NCBI GenBank assembly: GCA_030591195.1
Contig: JAUVBO010000123.1
Coordinates: 1 to 7,178, forward strand
Direction of reading: 5' to 3'
Length of the DNA stretch: 7,178 bases
Source: Pseudomonadota bacterium
Lineage (GTDB): Bacteria > Myxococcota > Polyangia > GCA-2747355 > JACKDQ01
The notes under the pieces are model-generated. The model had not been told where the DNA came from. It saw nothing but the letters and a program-made list of their open reading frames with translations, and searched no databases. Shown here piece by piece: positions 1-6,975 of this stretch. The position numbers and the translations under genes are program-made. Position 1 is the first letter of the stretch, and every line of letters begins with the position of its first letter.

Positions 1-2166
1 GCCGTCGATGTCGACGGTCGTGACCTCGCCCGGTCCGCACTGGCACCTCCCGCCGGTGCAGTTGCCGTTCTCGCACTCGTAGTCCTCGCCGCAGTTGCTG
101 CCGTCGCTCTTCTTGTCGAGGCAGGTGGGGTCGCTGCAGTAGGCGCTGTCATTGCAGTGAGCTTGGTCGGAACACGAGGTGTAGCAGTCCGTGCCGTTGC
201 ACGAGTAGTAGCCGCAGCTGGTCTGGGTGCTGCCGCAGGTGCCCGAGCCGGCCTGGCAGGCCCAGTCGGTCTGGGTCCCGGCGCTGCAGGTCGAGGCTGC
301 GCAGGCGTCGAGGGTGCAACAGACGCTGTCGGTGCAGAAGTTGCTGTGGCACTCGTAGTTCTCGCCGCAGTCCGTGCCGACGCCCTTCTTCGTGGTGCAG
401 GCGCCGCCATCGCACCAGTAGTCGATCCTGCAGCGGCTGTCCTGGTTCGCCAGGGTGCAGTCGGTGGCGCAGATCACGCCGTCGCACTGGTAGCCGCCGC
501 AGTCGGTGTCCACGGGCGCGCAGGCGCCGCCCTGGCAGTCGGTGTCGGTGCGGGTCCAGCCGCTGCAGGTCGGCGTGGTGCCACATGCAGGATCGACCGT
601 GCCGTCGCCCACCGCCGCGCAGCTGCCGATGGAGCCCTTGACGTTGCACCGCTGGCACGCCAGGCAGGAGGGATCGGCGCAGCAGACGCCGTCGATGCAG
701 TTGCCGCTCTGACAGAGCGACCCGTCACTGCCGCACGGCTGGCCATCGGGCAGGCTGGCGGTGCACTCGTTGCTGCCGTCGCAGGAAAAGCTCGGCTCGC
801 AGTCATTGCTGTCGGTGCAGCTGGTCAGGCAGGCCGGCGGCGGCCCGGCGGCGCACTTGTACGGGGTACAGGCTGCCTGCTCGGTCTGGCAGGTCGTCTG
901 GCTACCGTCGCAGGCCGGCGACTCGATGTAGCTCGAGCTGCCGTTGACGCAGCTCGGCGTCGCCGCGCCGCAGGGGGTGCTGGCGGGTCGGGCCGAGCAG
1001 GTGCCGAGCTTGCCCGTCACGTCGCAGCCCTCGCACTCGCCGCTGCAGTCCTTGTCGCAGCAGCGGAGGTCGATACATTTTCCGCTCTGACACTCGGCCG
1101 GGTCGGCGCAGATCTCGCCGTTGCTCTTGCTCGCCACGCAGCTGACCCCGTCGCAGTAGGCGCTGGCCGCGCAGTCGCCGGGGATGCTGCAGGCGGTGCG
1201 GCAGTCGGTGCCAGCGGCGTTGCAGGCGTACGGGCTGCAGCTGGTGTTGGTCGGCTGGCAGGCGCCCCCCTGACAGGTCGTCTCGGTCTTCGTCTCTCCC
1301 GAGCAGCTGGCGGCGCCGCACGAGGTGTCGTCGGGCACCGCCGAGCAGGTTCCGCTCGCGTCGACGTCGCAGCGCTGACACGCCGGGCAGGTGCTCGCCG
1401 CGCAGCAGCGGCCGTCGGTGCAGCTGCCGTTGGCGCAGGCGTCGTCGTTGGTGCCGCACTCGCTGCCGAGGGGCAGGCTCGCCTCGCAGTTGCTCGTCGC
1501 CGAGCAGGTGAATGGGTCGACGCAGTCGCCGCTGCCGGTGCAGCTGGTCTTGCACGCGCTGGCATCGGCGCACGAGTAGCCGTTGCACAGCTCGGTGCTC
1601 GCCGCGCAGCCGCCGCTGCCGTCGCACTGGCTGGTCGTGAGCTTGGCGTCGGCGCAGCTCGGCTGGCCGCAGCTCTTCGTTTCGTCGGGGAACTGGCAGG
1701 CGCCCTCGGCGCTGCAGCTTCCCGTGCAGGCCGGATCGTCGCCGAGGCAGTCGCCATCGGGATCCGTGCTTGGGGTCGCCAGGGCGCAGAGCCCCGCGGC
1801 GGTGCATCCCCGGCAATCGCCGGTGCAGGCTGACTCGCAGCAGACCTCGTCGACGCAGAGCTCGCTCTCGCAGTCGCTTGGTGCGGTGCAGGTCGTCCCG
1901 AGGGGCTTGCCGCCGTCGCTTGAGGTGGCGTCGTGGTCGGTGGCGTCGTGGTCCGCGGCGTCGTGGTTCGCGGCGTCGCGGTCCGCGGTGCCGTCTTCGC
2001 CCGGGACCGTGCCATGGTCGTTGTCGCTCGAATCGACAATGGTGTCGGCGGCCACGACGTCGGATCCCGCGTCGGCGGCCGGGTCTCGTTTCTTGCCCTC
2101 GATGCAGCCCCCGGCGAGCGCCGAGAGGACCAGCAAGGCGAAGGTCGTTTGCAGGTGACCCCGCAT
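1..2166 (-). CDS. Large Cys-rich modular lipoprotein, C-terminus off the left edge
   Basis: Seen: an open frame of 722 codons with no stop, running off the window at position 1. The ATG at 2166-2164 has a strong ribosome site (GGAGGT, minus strand, 2171-2176) five bases upstream of it. Residues 1-20 form a signal peptide (MRGHLQTTFALLVLSALAGG), and Cys21 follows LAGG, fitting the relaxed lipoprotein-box pattern, so lipid anchoring is likely. Residues 22-88 are a low-complexity Asp/Ala/His linker with pentapeptide repeats. From about residue 88 there are tandem Cys-rich modules of about 90-145 residues, beginning near Cys93, 237, 353, 478, 600 and 692. Their core reads C-x-S/N-G-x-C-x-D-G-x-CC, with CC pairs at 109, 254, 369, 495 and 616. 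I count about 106 Cys (about 15%), which implies dense disulfide bonding outside the cytoplasm. Module 5 is shortened, and module 6 replaces CC with C-Q-C, perhaps a change of domain type. Known: similar Cys-rich proteins are common in myxobacteria, mostly without known function. No catalytic motif was recognised. It is transcribed divergently from the kinase gene. Confidence 0.9.
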   Translation of the reverse strand, partial: MRGHLQTTFALLVLSALAGGCIEGKKRDPAADAGSDVVAADTIVDSSDNDHGTVPGEDGTADRDAANHDAADHDATDHDATSSDGGKPLGTTCTAPSDCESELCVDEVCCESACTGDCRGCTAAGLCALATPSTDPDGDCLGDDPACTGSCSAEGACQFPDETKSCGQPSCADAKLTTSQCDGSGGCAASTELCNGYSCADASACKTSCTGSGDCVDPFTCSATSNCEASLPLGSECGTNDDACANGSCTDGRCCAASTCPACQRCDVDASGTCSAVPDDTSCGAASCSGETKTETTCQGGACQPTNTSCSPYACNAAGTDCRTACSIPGDCAASAYCDGVSCVASKSNGEICADPAECQSGKCIDLRCCDKDCSGECEGCDVTGKLGTCSARPASTPCGAATPSCVNGSSSYIESPACDGSQTTCQTEQAACTPYKCAAGPPPACLTSCTDSNDCEPSFSCDGSNECTASLPDGQPCGSDGSLCQSGNCIDGVCCADPSCLACQRCNVKGSIGSCAAVGDGTVDPACGTTPTCSGWTRTDTDCQGGACAPVDTDCGGYQCDGVICATDCTLANQDSRCRIDYWCDGGACTTKKGVGTDCGENYECHSNFCTDSVCCTLDACAASTCSAGTQTDWACQAGSGTCGSTQTSCGYYSCNGTDCYTSCSDQAHCNDSAYCSDPTCLDKKSDGSNCGEDYECENGNCTGGRCQCGPGEVTTVDIDG
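1924..1983 (-). repeat. 15-bp tandem repeat coding an Ala-x-Asp-His-Asp linker
   Basis: Four consecutive 15-bp units (1924-1938, 1939-1953, 1954-1968, 1969-1983). The first two are identical (plus strand GGTGGCGTCGTGGTC) and the other two differ at a few positions. The period is a multiple of three, so the lipoprotein frame is kept. The units code for pentapeptides of the type AADHD or ATDHD (protein residues about 61-81), in the linker between the lipidated Cys21 and the first Cys-rich module. Such a run can gain or lose copies by slippage without a frameshift. It is probably a spacer holding the Cys-rich part away from the membrane; metal binding by the regularly spaced His and Asp is possible but only a guess. 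Confidence 0.85.
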
Positions 2167-2204
2167 GGTTACCTCCATTCGATCGGAGAGCCAGACAGGG
2201 CCCC

Positions 2205-2232
2205 AGTATACACCGCCACCGGGGGACGCCAA
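2205..2232 (-). promoter_or_regulatory. Candidate sigma-70-type promoter for the Cys-rich lipoprotein
   Basis: On the minus strand, TTGGCG (2232-2227) is followed after 16 bases by TATACT (2210-2205). The -10 box matches five of six consensus bases and the -35 box four of six. Transcription would start near 2198, giving a leader of about 32 bases with the GGAGGT ribosome site just before the ATG at 2166. In this G+C-rich spacer it is the most A+T-rich element. The prediction rests on pattern matching only. Confidence 0.4.
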
Positions 2233-2291
2233 CCGACTGGGTCCGCCCGCAGGGCGTGTGATATCGTCGAGCCCGCCGGGGGTCAGTCGCC

Positions 2292-2296
2292 GGAGG
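2292..2296 (+). promoter_or_regulatory. Ribosome binding site that fixes the kinase start at GTG 2303
   Basis: GGAGG lies six bases before GTG 2303-2305. The same frame is open further upstream to an ATG at 2165, but that ATG overlaps the start codon of the divergent lipoprotein gene, has no ribosome site, and would add 46 residues of low-complexity Ser/Pro/Arg sequence unlike a kinase. The GTG start places the N-terminus (DSQSLIGKKVGNY) just before the first kinase subdomain, as is usual for this family. Confidence 0.75.
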
Positions 2297-2764
2297 GGTG
2301 CCGTGGACAGTCAGAGCCTGATCGGCAAGAAGGTCGGCAACTACGTCGTCAAGAGCCTGCTCTGCGAGGGCGGGATGGGGACGGTCTACCTCGCCGAGCA
2401 CCCCGAGATTGGCCGGCGGGTCGCGCTCAAGGTGATCATCCCCGGGCTGGCCCGGGACAAGGAGGTGGTCAAGCGCTTCCTCGCCGAGGCGCGGGCGGTG
2501 GCGCGGATCGATCACCCGAACATCGTCGACATCTACGACTTCGGCCACACCGACGATGACCAGCTCTACTGCACGATGGAGCTGCTTAAGGGCAAGGAGC
2601 TACAGGCGGTCATCGCCCAGCGCGACCGGTTCAGCGCCGAGGAGGTGGTGCCGTACCTGGATCAGATCTGCGTCGCGCTGCACGCGGCGCACCAGACCGG
2701 CGTGGTCCACCGCGACCTCAAGCCGGACAACATCTATGTGCTCGATCGCGAGCAGCTGACCCTC

Positions 2765-2767
2765 TAG
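2765..2767 (+). other. In-frame amber (TAG) codon inside the kinase gene
   Basis: The codons around it read CTG-ACC-CTC-TAG-CTG-CTC-GAC-TTT-GGC, giving L-T-L-stop-L-L-D-F-G. The frame is the same on both sides, so this is a single-base nonsense change and not an indel. TAG is also the stop codon of the VIT-vWA gene at 6973-6975, which argues against genome-wide reassignment of TAG. The next in-frame ATG is at 2834, with no convincing ribosome site before it. Confidence 0.95.
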
Positions 2768-3661
2768 CTGCTCGACTTTGGCCTCGCCAAGCTGTTCGAG
2801 GACCGGACCAGCAGCCAGCAGACGGCCGTCGGGATGGTGGTCGGTACGCCGGTCTACATGGCGCCCGAGCAGGCCGCCGGCGACCGCGACGCGATCAGTC
2901 CGGCGACTGACATCTACTCGGCAGGAGTGATCGTCTACCAGATGCTGGCTGGCAGGCCCCCGTTTCACGCCGACGCGCCGGGGCGGCTGCTGGCCAAGCA
3001 CATCACCGAGGCGCCGCCGTCGCTTCAGGGGCTCGCGCCGGGGGTCAGCGAGGCGGTGGCCCGGGTGGTGCACCGGTGCCTCGAGAAGGAGCCCGCCCGT
3101 CGCCCGCCCTCGGCCAGGGCGCTGGCCATCGACTTCGCCGAGGCGGCTGGGGGGAGCTCGATCGCGACCACCCTGCCGCCGTTTGTCGAAGCGCCCGCGC
3201 CCGAGTCGGCGCTCGATCCTGGGCCGCAGGCGCGCCAGCAGCCGATGGAGGCTGCCGCCCAGCCATCACCCCCCGACCCCGGCGACATCGCCAGCGGGCC
3301 GACGGTGGCCTCGTTCGAGGTGCCGATCTCCGCCGAGGCCGCGCCGGCGTCGCCGCCCCAGGCGGTAGCCGAGGCCGCCGCCGGCTATCAGCCCCAGCCG
3401 AGCCCGACGACGATGAGCTGCGCCGCCTCCGAGCTCGCCGTCCAGCCCGCTGAGTCAGCCGAACGCCCGAACAGGTCACTGTGGGGCGTGGCGGTCTGGC
3501 TCGGTGCCGCGGTGGTGACCGGGGTGGTGATCCACCAGGTCTGGGCGCACGCGGGCAGTGATCCGATGCCAGCCCGCGGGGAGAAGCCGCCGGCTGCGGC
3601 AGCGGGGTCACCGGCAGCGCCGATCGCTCCGACCGTGCCGGTTGTCGCTGGCCAGGGGCCG

Positions 3662-3698
<37 letters not shown>

Positions 3699-3903
3699 CC
3701 GTCCAGCCCGGGCGGGCCGACGGGAGGCGTGCGAAGGCAAAGGTTGCGAAGGCCAGGGGGAAGCGCTCGCGGACCCCCGCCGCGGCGCCGAAGAAGGTCG
3801 CCTCCCCGGGCCCGCCGGCGCTCCCGCCGCCGGACACCAAGGACGGGGCGAAGCCCGGGGCGAAGACGCGCCAGCAGCCCGAGCGTCGAGTCGGTGAGGG
3901 AAC

Positions 3904-3925
3904 CCTGCCGTTCTGAGCGGGCAGG
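3904..3925. terminator. Possible weak terminator between convergent genes
   Basis: CCTGCC (3904-3909) and GGCAGG (3920-3925) form an exact 6-bp G+C-rich stem with a 10-base loop containing the kinase stop codon. It sits where the kinase gene and the TerB-like gene converge with only 15 bases between them. There is no clear T-tract on either strand, so it may simply be a chance hairpin in G+C-rich DNA. Confidence 0.25.
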
Positions 3926-3931
3926 CTGTCG

Positions 3932-4297
3932 TTACGCCGGTCGGCCGCTGGACGGGTCGACGTCGATGCCCCACAGCTCGGCGACCATGAAGAGGCGCTT
4001 GATCTCGGTGGCGATCAGCTGGTCCGACTCGGCCGCCTCCCAGGCGAGGCGGTAGAGGGTCACCTGGACCTCGGGGCGGGTCACGGCGCGCAGGGCGGCC
4101 TTGACGTCGTCGCTGGTGGTCAAGCGCGGCTCGGCCGCCTCGCGCGTCGCGTTGAACACGTCGCGGCCGACCTCGTCGGCCACGCGCTCGAGGATGCGCC
4201 CCTCTGCCGCGCTGAGCTGCTTGTCAGCGCTGATCACCAGCTTGAGCACCGCCATCAGCGCCAGGCGTTCGGTGTCGTCGAGCTCCGAGAGCTTCAT
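3932..4297 (-). CDS. Small TerB-like all-helical protein
   Basis: Seen: 121 residues from ATG 4297-4295 to TAA 3934-3932. GGAGA on the minus strand (4310-4306) lies eight bases before the ATG. The frame is open 44 codons further upstream, but that stretch is Arg/Pro-rich and overlaps the leader of the divergent gene, so I chose the internal Met. The protein is mostly helical and acidic, with no signal peptide or membrane segment, so it should be cytoplasmic. Two similar halves are visible: ALMAVLKLVISADKQLSAAE (13-32) and LAWEAAESDQLIATEIKRLF (84-103). Each has a hydrophobic helix, an Asp, then a Glu about 6-7 residues later, the pattern of TerB/TerB-like domains. Known: TerB-like domains occur with tellurite/stress-response (Ter) proteins and in many unrelated contexts, and acidic residues in TerB have been linked to metal binding. 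The exact role here is unknown. The gene is convergent with the kinase gene and divergent from the VIT-vWA gene. Confidence 0.8.
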   Translation of the reverse strand: MKLSELDDTERLALMAVLKLVISADKQLSAAEGRILERVADEVGRDVFNATREAAEPRLTTSDDVKAALRAVTRPEVQVTLYRLAWEAAESDQLIATEIKRLFMVAELWGIDVDPSSGRPA

Positions 4298-4327
4298 GTC
4301 GTTGGTCTCCAGGCAGATCCAATCTCG

Positions 4328-4357
4328 AGCATAGGCGTTGCCCCCCATCGCCGGCAA
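4328..4357 (-). promoter_or_regulatory. Candidate promoter for the TerB-like gene
   Basis: On the minus strand, TTGCCG (4357-4352) is followed after 18 bases by TATGCT (4333-4328), each matching four of six consensus bases. The predicted start near 4321 would give a leader of about 24 bases. The match is weak, and the G+C-rich background makes chance hits likely. I found no comparable plus-strand promoter for the VIT-vWA gene in the same 143-base spacer. Confidence 0.25.
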
Positions 4358-4440
4358 CCGTGGTGACTCGCCGGGCGCTCGTAACCTCCGGGCGGCTGGT
4401 GGATTCAAGCAGGAGACCACTACGAGCAAAGGAGGCGCCG

Positions 4441-6975
4441 ATGCGCAAGACGACCGCCGAGCTGCCCTGGATCACTACTGGTGTCGCGCTGGCCCTGCTG
4501 GTGTTGCCGTCCGTCGCCGATGCGGGCTTCAAGCCTCCAGCGGTGACCAACGGCGGCTACATGCAGGCCACGGTGGGCGACAAGGCCGTGGTGCTGCCCC
4601 TGCGCCACACCGACTACCAGGCCGAGGTCGCCGGGGTGGTGGCCTCGGTGACCGTGACCCAGGACTTTGCCAACCCCTACCGTCGGCCGATCGAGGCCCG
4701 CTACGTCTTCCCGCTCCCCCACGACGCGGCGGTCTACCGGATGCGCCTCGAGGTCGGTGAGCGGGTGATCGAGGGCGTGGTCAAGCGGCGCAAGAAGGCC
4801 CGGGCGATCTACCGCCGGGCCCGGCGTGCGGGAAGGACCGCGGCGCTGCTCGAGCAGCAGCGGCCAAACATCTTCACCCAGACCGTGGCCAACATCCTGC
4901 CCGGCGAGCGGATCAAGGTCCGCATCACCTACGTCGCGCCGCTCTCGCCGAGGGGCAGCCAGTCGACCTACGAGCTCGCCTTGCCGCTGGTCGTCGGGCC
5001 GCGCTACATCGGCGGGCGTCCGCTGCGGCGCCAGCCGAGCGGTGGAGGATGGGGCAGAGACACCGACCGGGTGCCCGACGCGTCGAAGATCACCCCGCGG
5101 ATGCTCGCCAAGGGGCTGCGCCCGGGCCACGACGTCTCGGTGCGGCTGACGATCAACGGCGGGGCCGTGTCGCTGCGCCAGGTCTCGGTGTTGACCCACC
5201 GGGCGAAGGTCGCCTTCAGCCCCTCGGGGCAGCAGGGGGCGCCGGCGCGCTCGCTGGCGCGGATCACCCTCGATCCCCGCGACGCGATCCCGAACAAGGA
5301 CTTCGTCGTCCGTTACCGGCTCGCTGGCAAGCGGCCGCGGGCGAGCCTGCTGCTGCACCGGGGACCGAAGGGCGGCGGCCACTTGCTGCTCACGGTCCAG
5401 CCCCCGGCGCGGCCGAAGCGCTCGGAGATCGCGCCGCGGGAGTACGTCTTCGTCGTCGACAGCTCGGGCTCGATGTCGGGCTTTCCGCTGCAGCAGGCCC
5501 AGCGCGTCGTGCGCCGGCTGCTCGCCACGGTGCGGTCGAGCGACACCGTGCGGGTGATCAAGTTCGCCGGCGAGCCGGGGCAGCTCTCGCCGCGGCCCCT
5601 GCGGGCTACCCCGGCGAACATCCGGCGCGCGGTGCGCTACGTCACCGCCATCAGAGGGGGCGGCGGCACCGAGTTCTTGCCCGCCCTGCGCCTGGCCCTC
5701 GACGCGCCGAAGGACCCGGCGCGGTCGCGGATCGTGCTGTTCATCACCGACGGCTACGTCGGCGACGAGCCGCAGATCCTGCGGCTGCTGCGCCAGCGTC
5801 GCCGTAGCGCGTCGCTGTTTGCCCTTGGCATCGGCTCGTCGGTCAACCGGTTCCTGATCGACGGCATGGCCCGGCTCGGCGCCGGGGAGCCGTTCGTGCT
5901 GCTCAACACCGAGCAGTCGGCAGAGGTGGTGGGGCGGATCACCGCGGTGCTCTCCCGCCCCGCGCTGACCGGCATTGATATCGACTGGGGTGGCCTGCCC
6001 GTGCGCGAGGTCACGCCGGCTGCGTTGCCGGACCTGTTCGCTGGTCGTCCCCTGGTGGTCACCGGGCGGCTCGACCGGGCGGCGTGGGCCAAGCTCGGCC
6101 AGCCCGCGAGCCTCGTCGTCAAGCTGCGCGGCCGGCTCGCCGGCAAGCCCTACATCGAGTCGCTCTCGGTGGCCGTACCGGCTGCTGGCGCCACGGTCAG
6201 CAACCGCGCGGTGCCCCGGCTGTGGGCCCGCCAGCGGATCCGCGAGCTGTCGGACCTCGCGGCGGCCGACCCCGAGCGGGCCAAGTGGGTCAAGCTGGCG
6301 ATCACCCGCATCGCCCTGCTCCATAACCTGATCAGCCGCTACACCAGCCTGGTGGCGGTGGACGCGCGGGTGCGCAACCGCGGCGGCAAGCAGACCCGGG
6401 TAGACGTGCCGGTGCACCGGCCCCACGGCGTCTCGGGACGGGCGGCACCGCCGGCGGCCTACGCGGGGAAGGCCGCCGCAGCGGCGGTGGTGGGCAGTCA
6501 TGGCCCCGACAACGACCGGGACGCGATCCTCGACGTCGACGACGCCTGCCCGAACGAGCCCGAGACCTACAACGGCTACGCCGATCGCGACGGCTGCCCT
6601 GACAGGGCGCGGGTGGTCGTTCACAAGGGCCGGATCGAGGTCCTCGACAAGATCTACTTCCGCCAGGGCAGCGCGAAGATCCGGCCGTTGAGCTACCCGA
6701 TCCTCGATGCCATCGCCGCCACCATGGGCGGCAACCCGCAGATCACCCTGGTGGAGCTCCAGGGGCACGCGGCGGTGGGCGAGCGTCGCCCCAAGGCCCT
6801 GGCCGTGGCGCGGGCCCGGGCGGTGCGGGCCTACCTGATCCGCAAGGGCGTCGCGGCCTCGCGCCTGGTGGCCCGGGGCTACGCCAGGACCAAGCCCGTG
6901 GACCGCCGCAACAACCAGCGGGCCTGGTCGAGGAACCGCCGGGTGGAGTTTCTGATCCTCAAGCGCCAGGACTAG
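4441..6975 (+). CDS. Secreted VIT - von Willebrand A - thrombospondin type 3 - OmpA protein
   Basis: Seen: 844 residues, ATG 4441 to TAG 6973-6975. AAAGGAGG (4428-4435) lies five bases before the start; an in-frame ATG at 4360 is rejected for lack of such a site. Residues 1-28 are a signal peptide ending V-A-D-A before Gly29. A VIT domain spans about 38-168 (A-x-x-IYRRARRAGRTAALLEQQRPNIFTQ region, 120-147). A vWA domain spans about 333-505 with a complete metal-ion site: D340-x-S342-x-S344, Thr410, Asp437. Residues 594-646 carry the TSLVAVD-type tail usual in VIT-vWA proteins. A calcium-binding thrombospondin type 3-like segment (688-721, Cys703 and Cys719) leads into an OmpA-type peptidoglycan-binding domain (about 725-840, ending NRRVEF). 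Known: vWA domains bind ligands through a metal ion, and OmpA-type domains bind peptidoglycan. Inference: a periplasmic or wall-anchored adhesion or scaffold protein. No beta-barrel or membrane span follows the signal peptide. Odd: the OmpA motif reads GHAA where GHTD is usual (positions 775-778), although Arg791 is kept. Confidence 0.93.
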   Translation: MRKTTAELPWITTGVALALLVLPSVADAGFKPPAVTNGGYMQATVGDKAVVLPLRHTDYQAEVAGVVASVTVTQDFANPYRRPIEARYVFPLPHDAAVYRMRLEVGERVIEGVVKRRKKARAIYRRARRAGRTAALLEQQRPNIFTQTVANILPGERIKVRITYVAPLSPRGSQSTYELALPLVVGPRYIGGRPLRRQPSGGGWGRDTDRVPDASKITPRMLAKGLRPGHDVSVRLTINGGAVSLRQVSVLTHRAKVAFSPSGQQGAPARSLARITLDPRDAIPNKDFVVRYRLAGKRPRASLLLHRGPKGGGHLLLTVQPPARPKRSEIAPREYVFVVDSSGSMSGFPLQQAQRVVRRLLATVRSSDTVRVIKFAGEPGQLSPRPLRATPANIRRAVRYVTAIRGGGGTEFLPALRLALDAPKDPARSRIVLFITDGYVGDEPQILRLLRQRRRSASLFALGIGSSVNRFLIDGMARLGAGEPFVLLNTEQSAEVVGRITAVLSRPALTGIDIDWGGLPVREVTPAALPDLFAGRPLVVTGRLDRAAWAKLGQPASLVVKLRGRLAGKPYIESLSVAVPAAGATVSNRAVPRLWARQRIRELSDLAAADPERAKWVKLAITRIALLHNLISRYTSLVAVDARVRNRGGKQTRVDVPVHRPHGVSGRAAPPAAYAGKAAAAAVVGSHGPDNDRDAILDVDDACPNEPETYNGYADRDGCPDRARVVVHKGRIEVLDKIYFRQGSAKIRPLSYPILDAIAATMGGNPQITLVELQGHAAVGERRPKALAVARARAVRAYLIRKGVAASRLVARGYARTKPVDRRNNQRAWSRNRRVEFLILKRQD

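Noticed and set aside
157..1833. A 558-codon plus-strand open frame opposite the Cys-rich lipoprotein
   Set aside because: It is a shadow of the G+C-rich minus-strand gene: Ala/Val/Gly/Arg-rich composition, no recognisable domain, no good ribosome site. The opposite strand encodes a coherent repeated Cys-rich protein with a signal peptide.
2259..2267. Extended -10-like element TGATATCGT before the kinase
   Set aside because: Only four of six -10 bases match beyond the TG and there is no acceptable -35 box; too weak to list as a promoter.
2165..2302. Upstream ATG start for the kinase at 2165
   Set aside because: It overlaps the lipoprotein start codon, lacks a ribosome site, and adds non-conserved low-complexity sequence, whereas GTG 2303 has GGAGG six bases upstream.
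4420..6768. A 782-codon minus-strand open frame opposite the VIT-vWA gene
   Set aside because: It is rich in Arg/Pro/His/Asp with no domain, and lies wholly antisense to a gene with a clear signal peptide and four recognisable domains. Such shadows are expected at high G+C.
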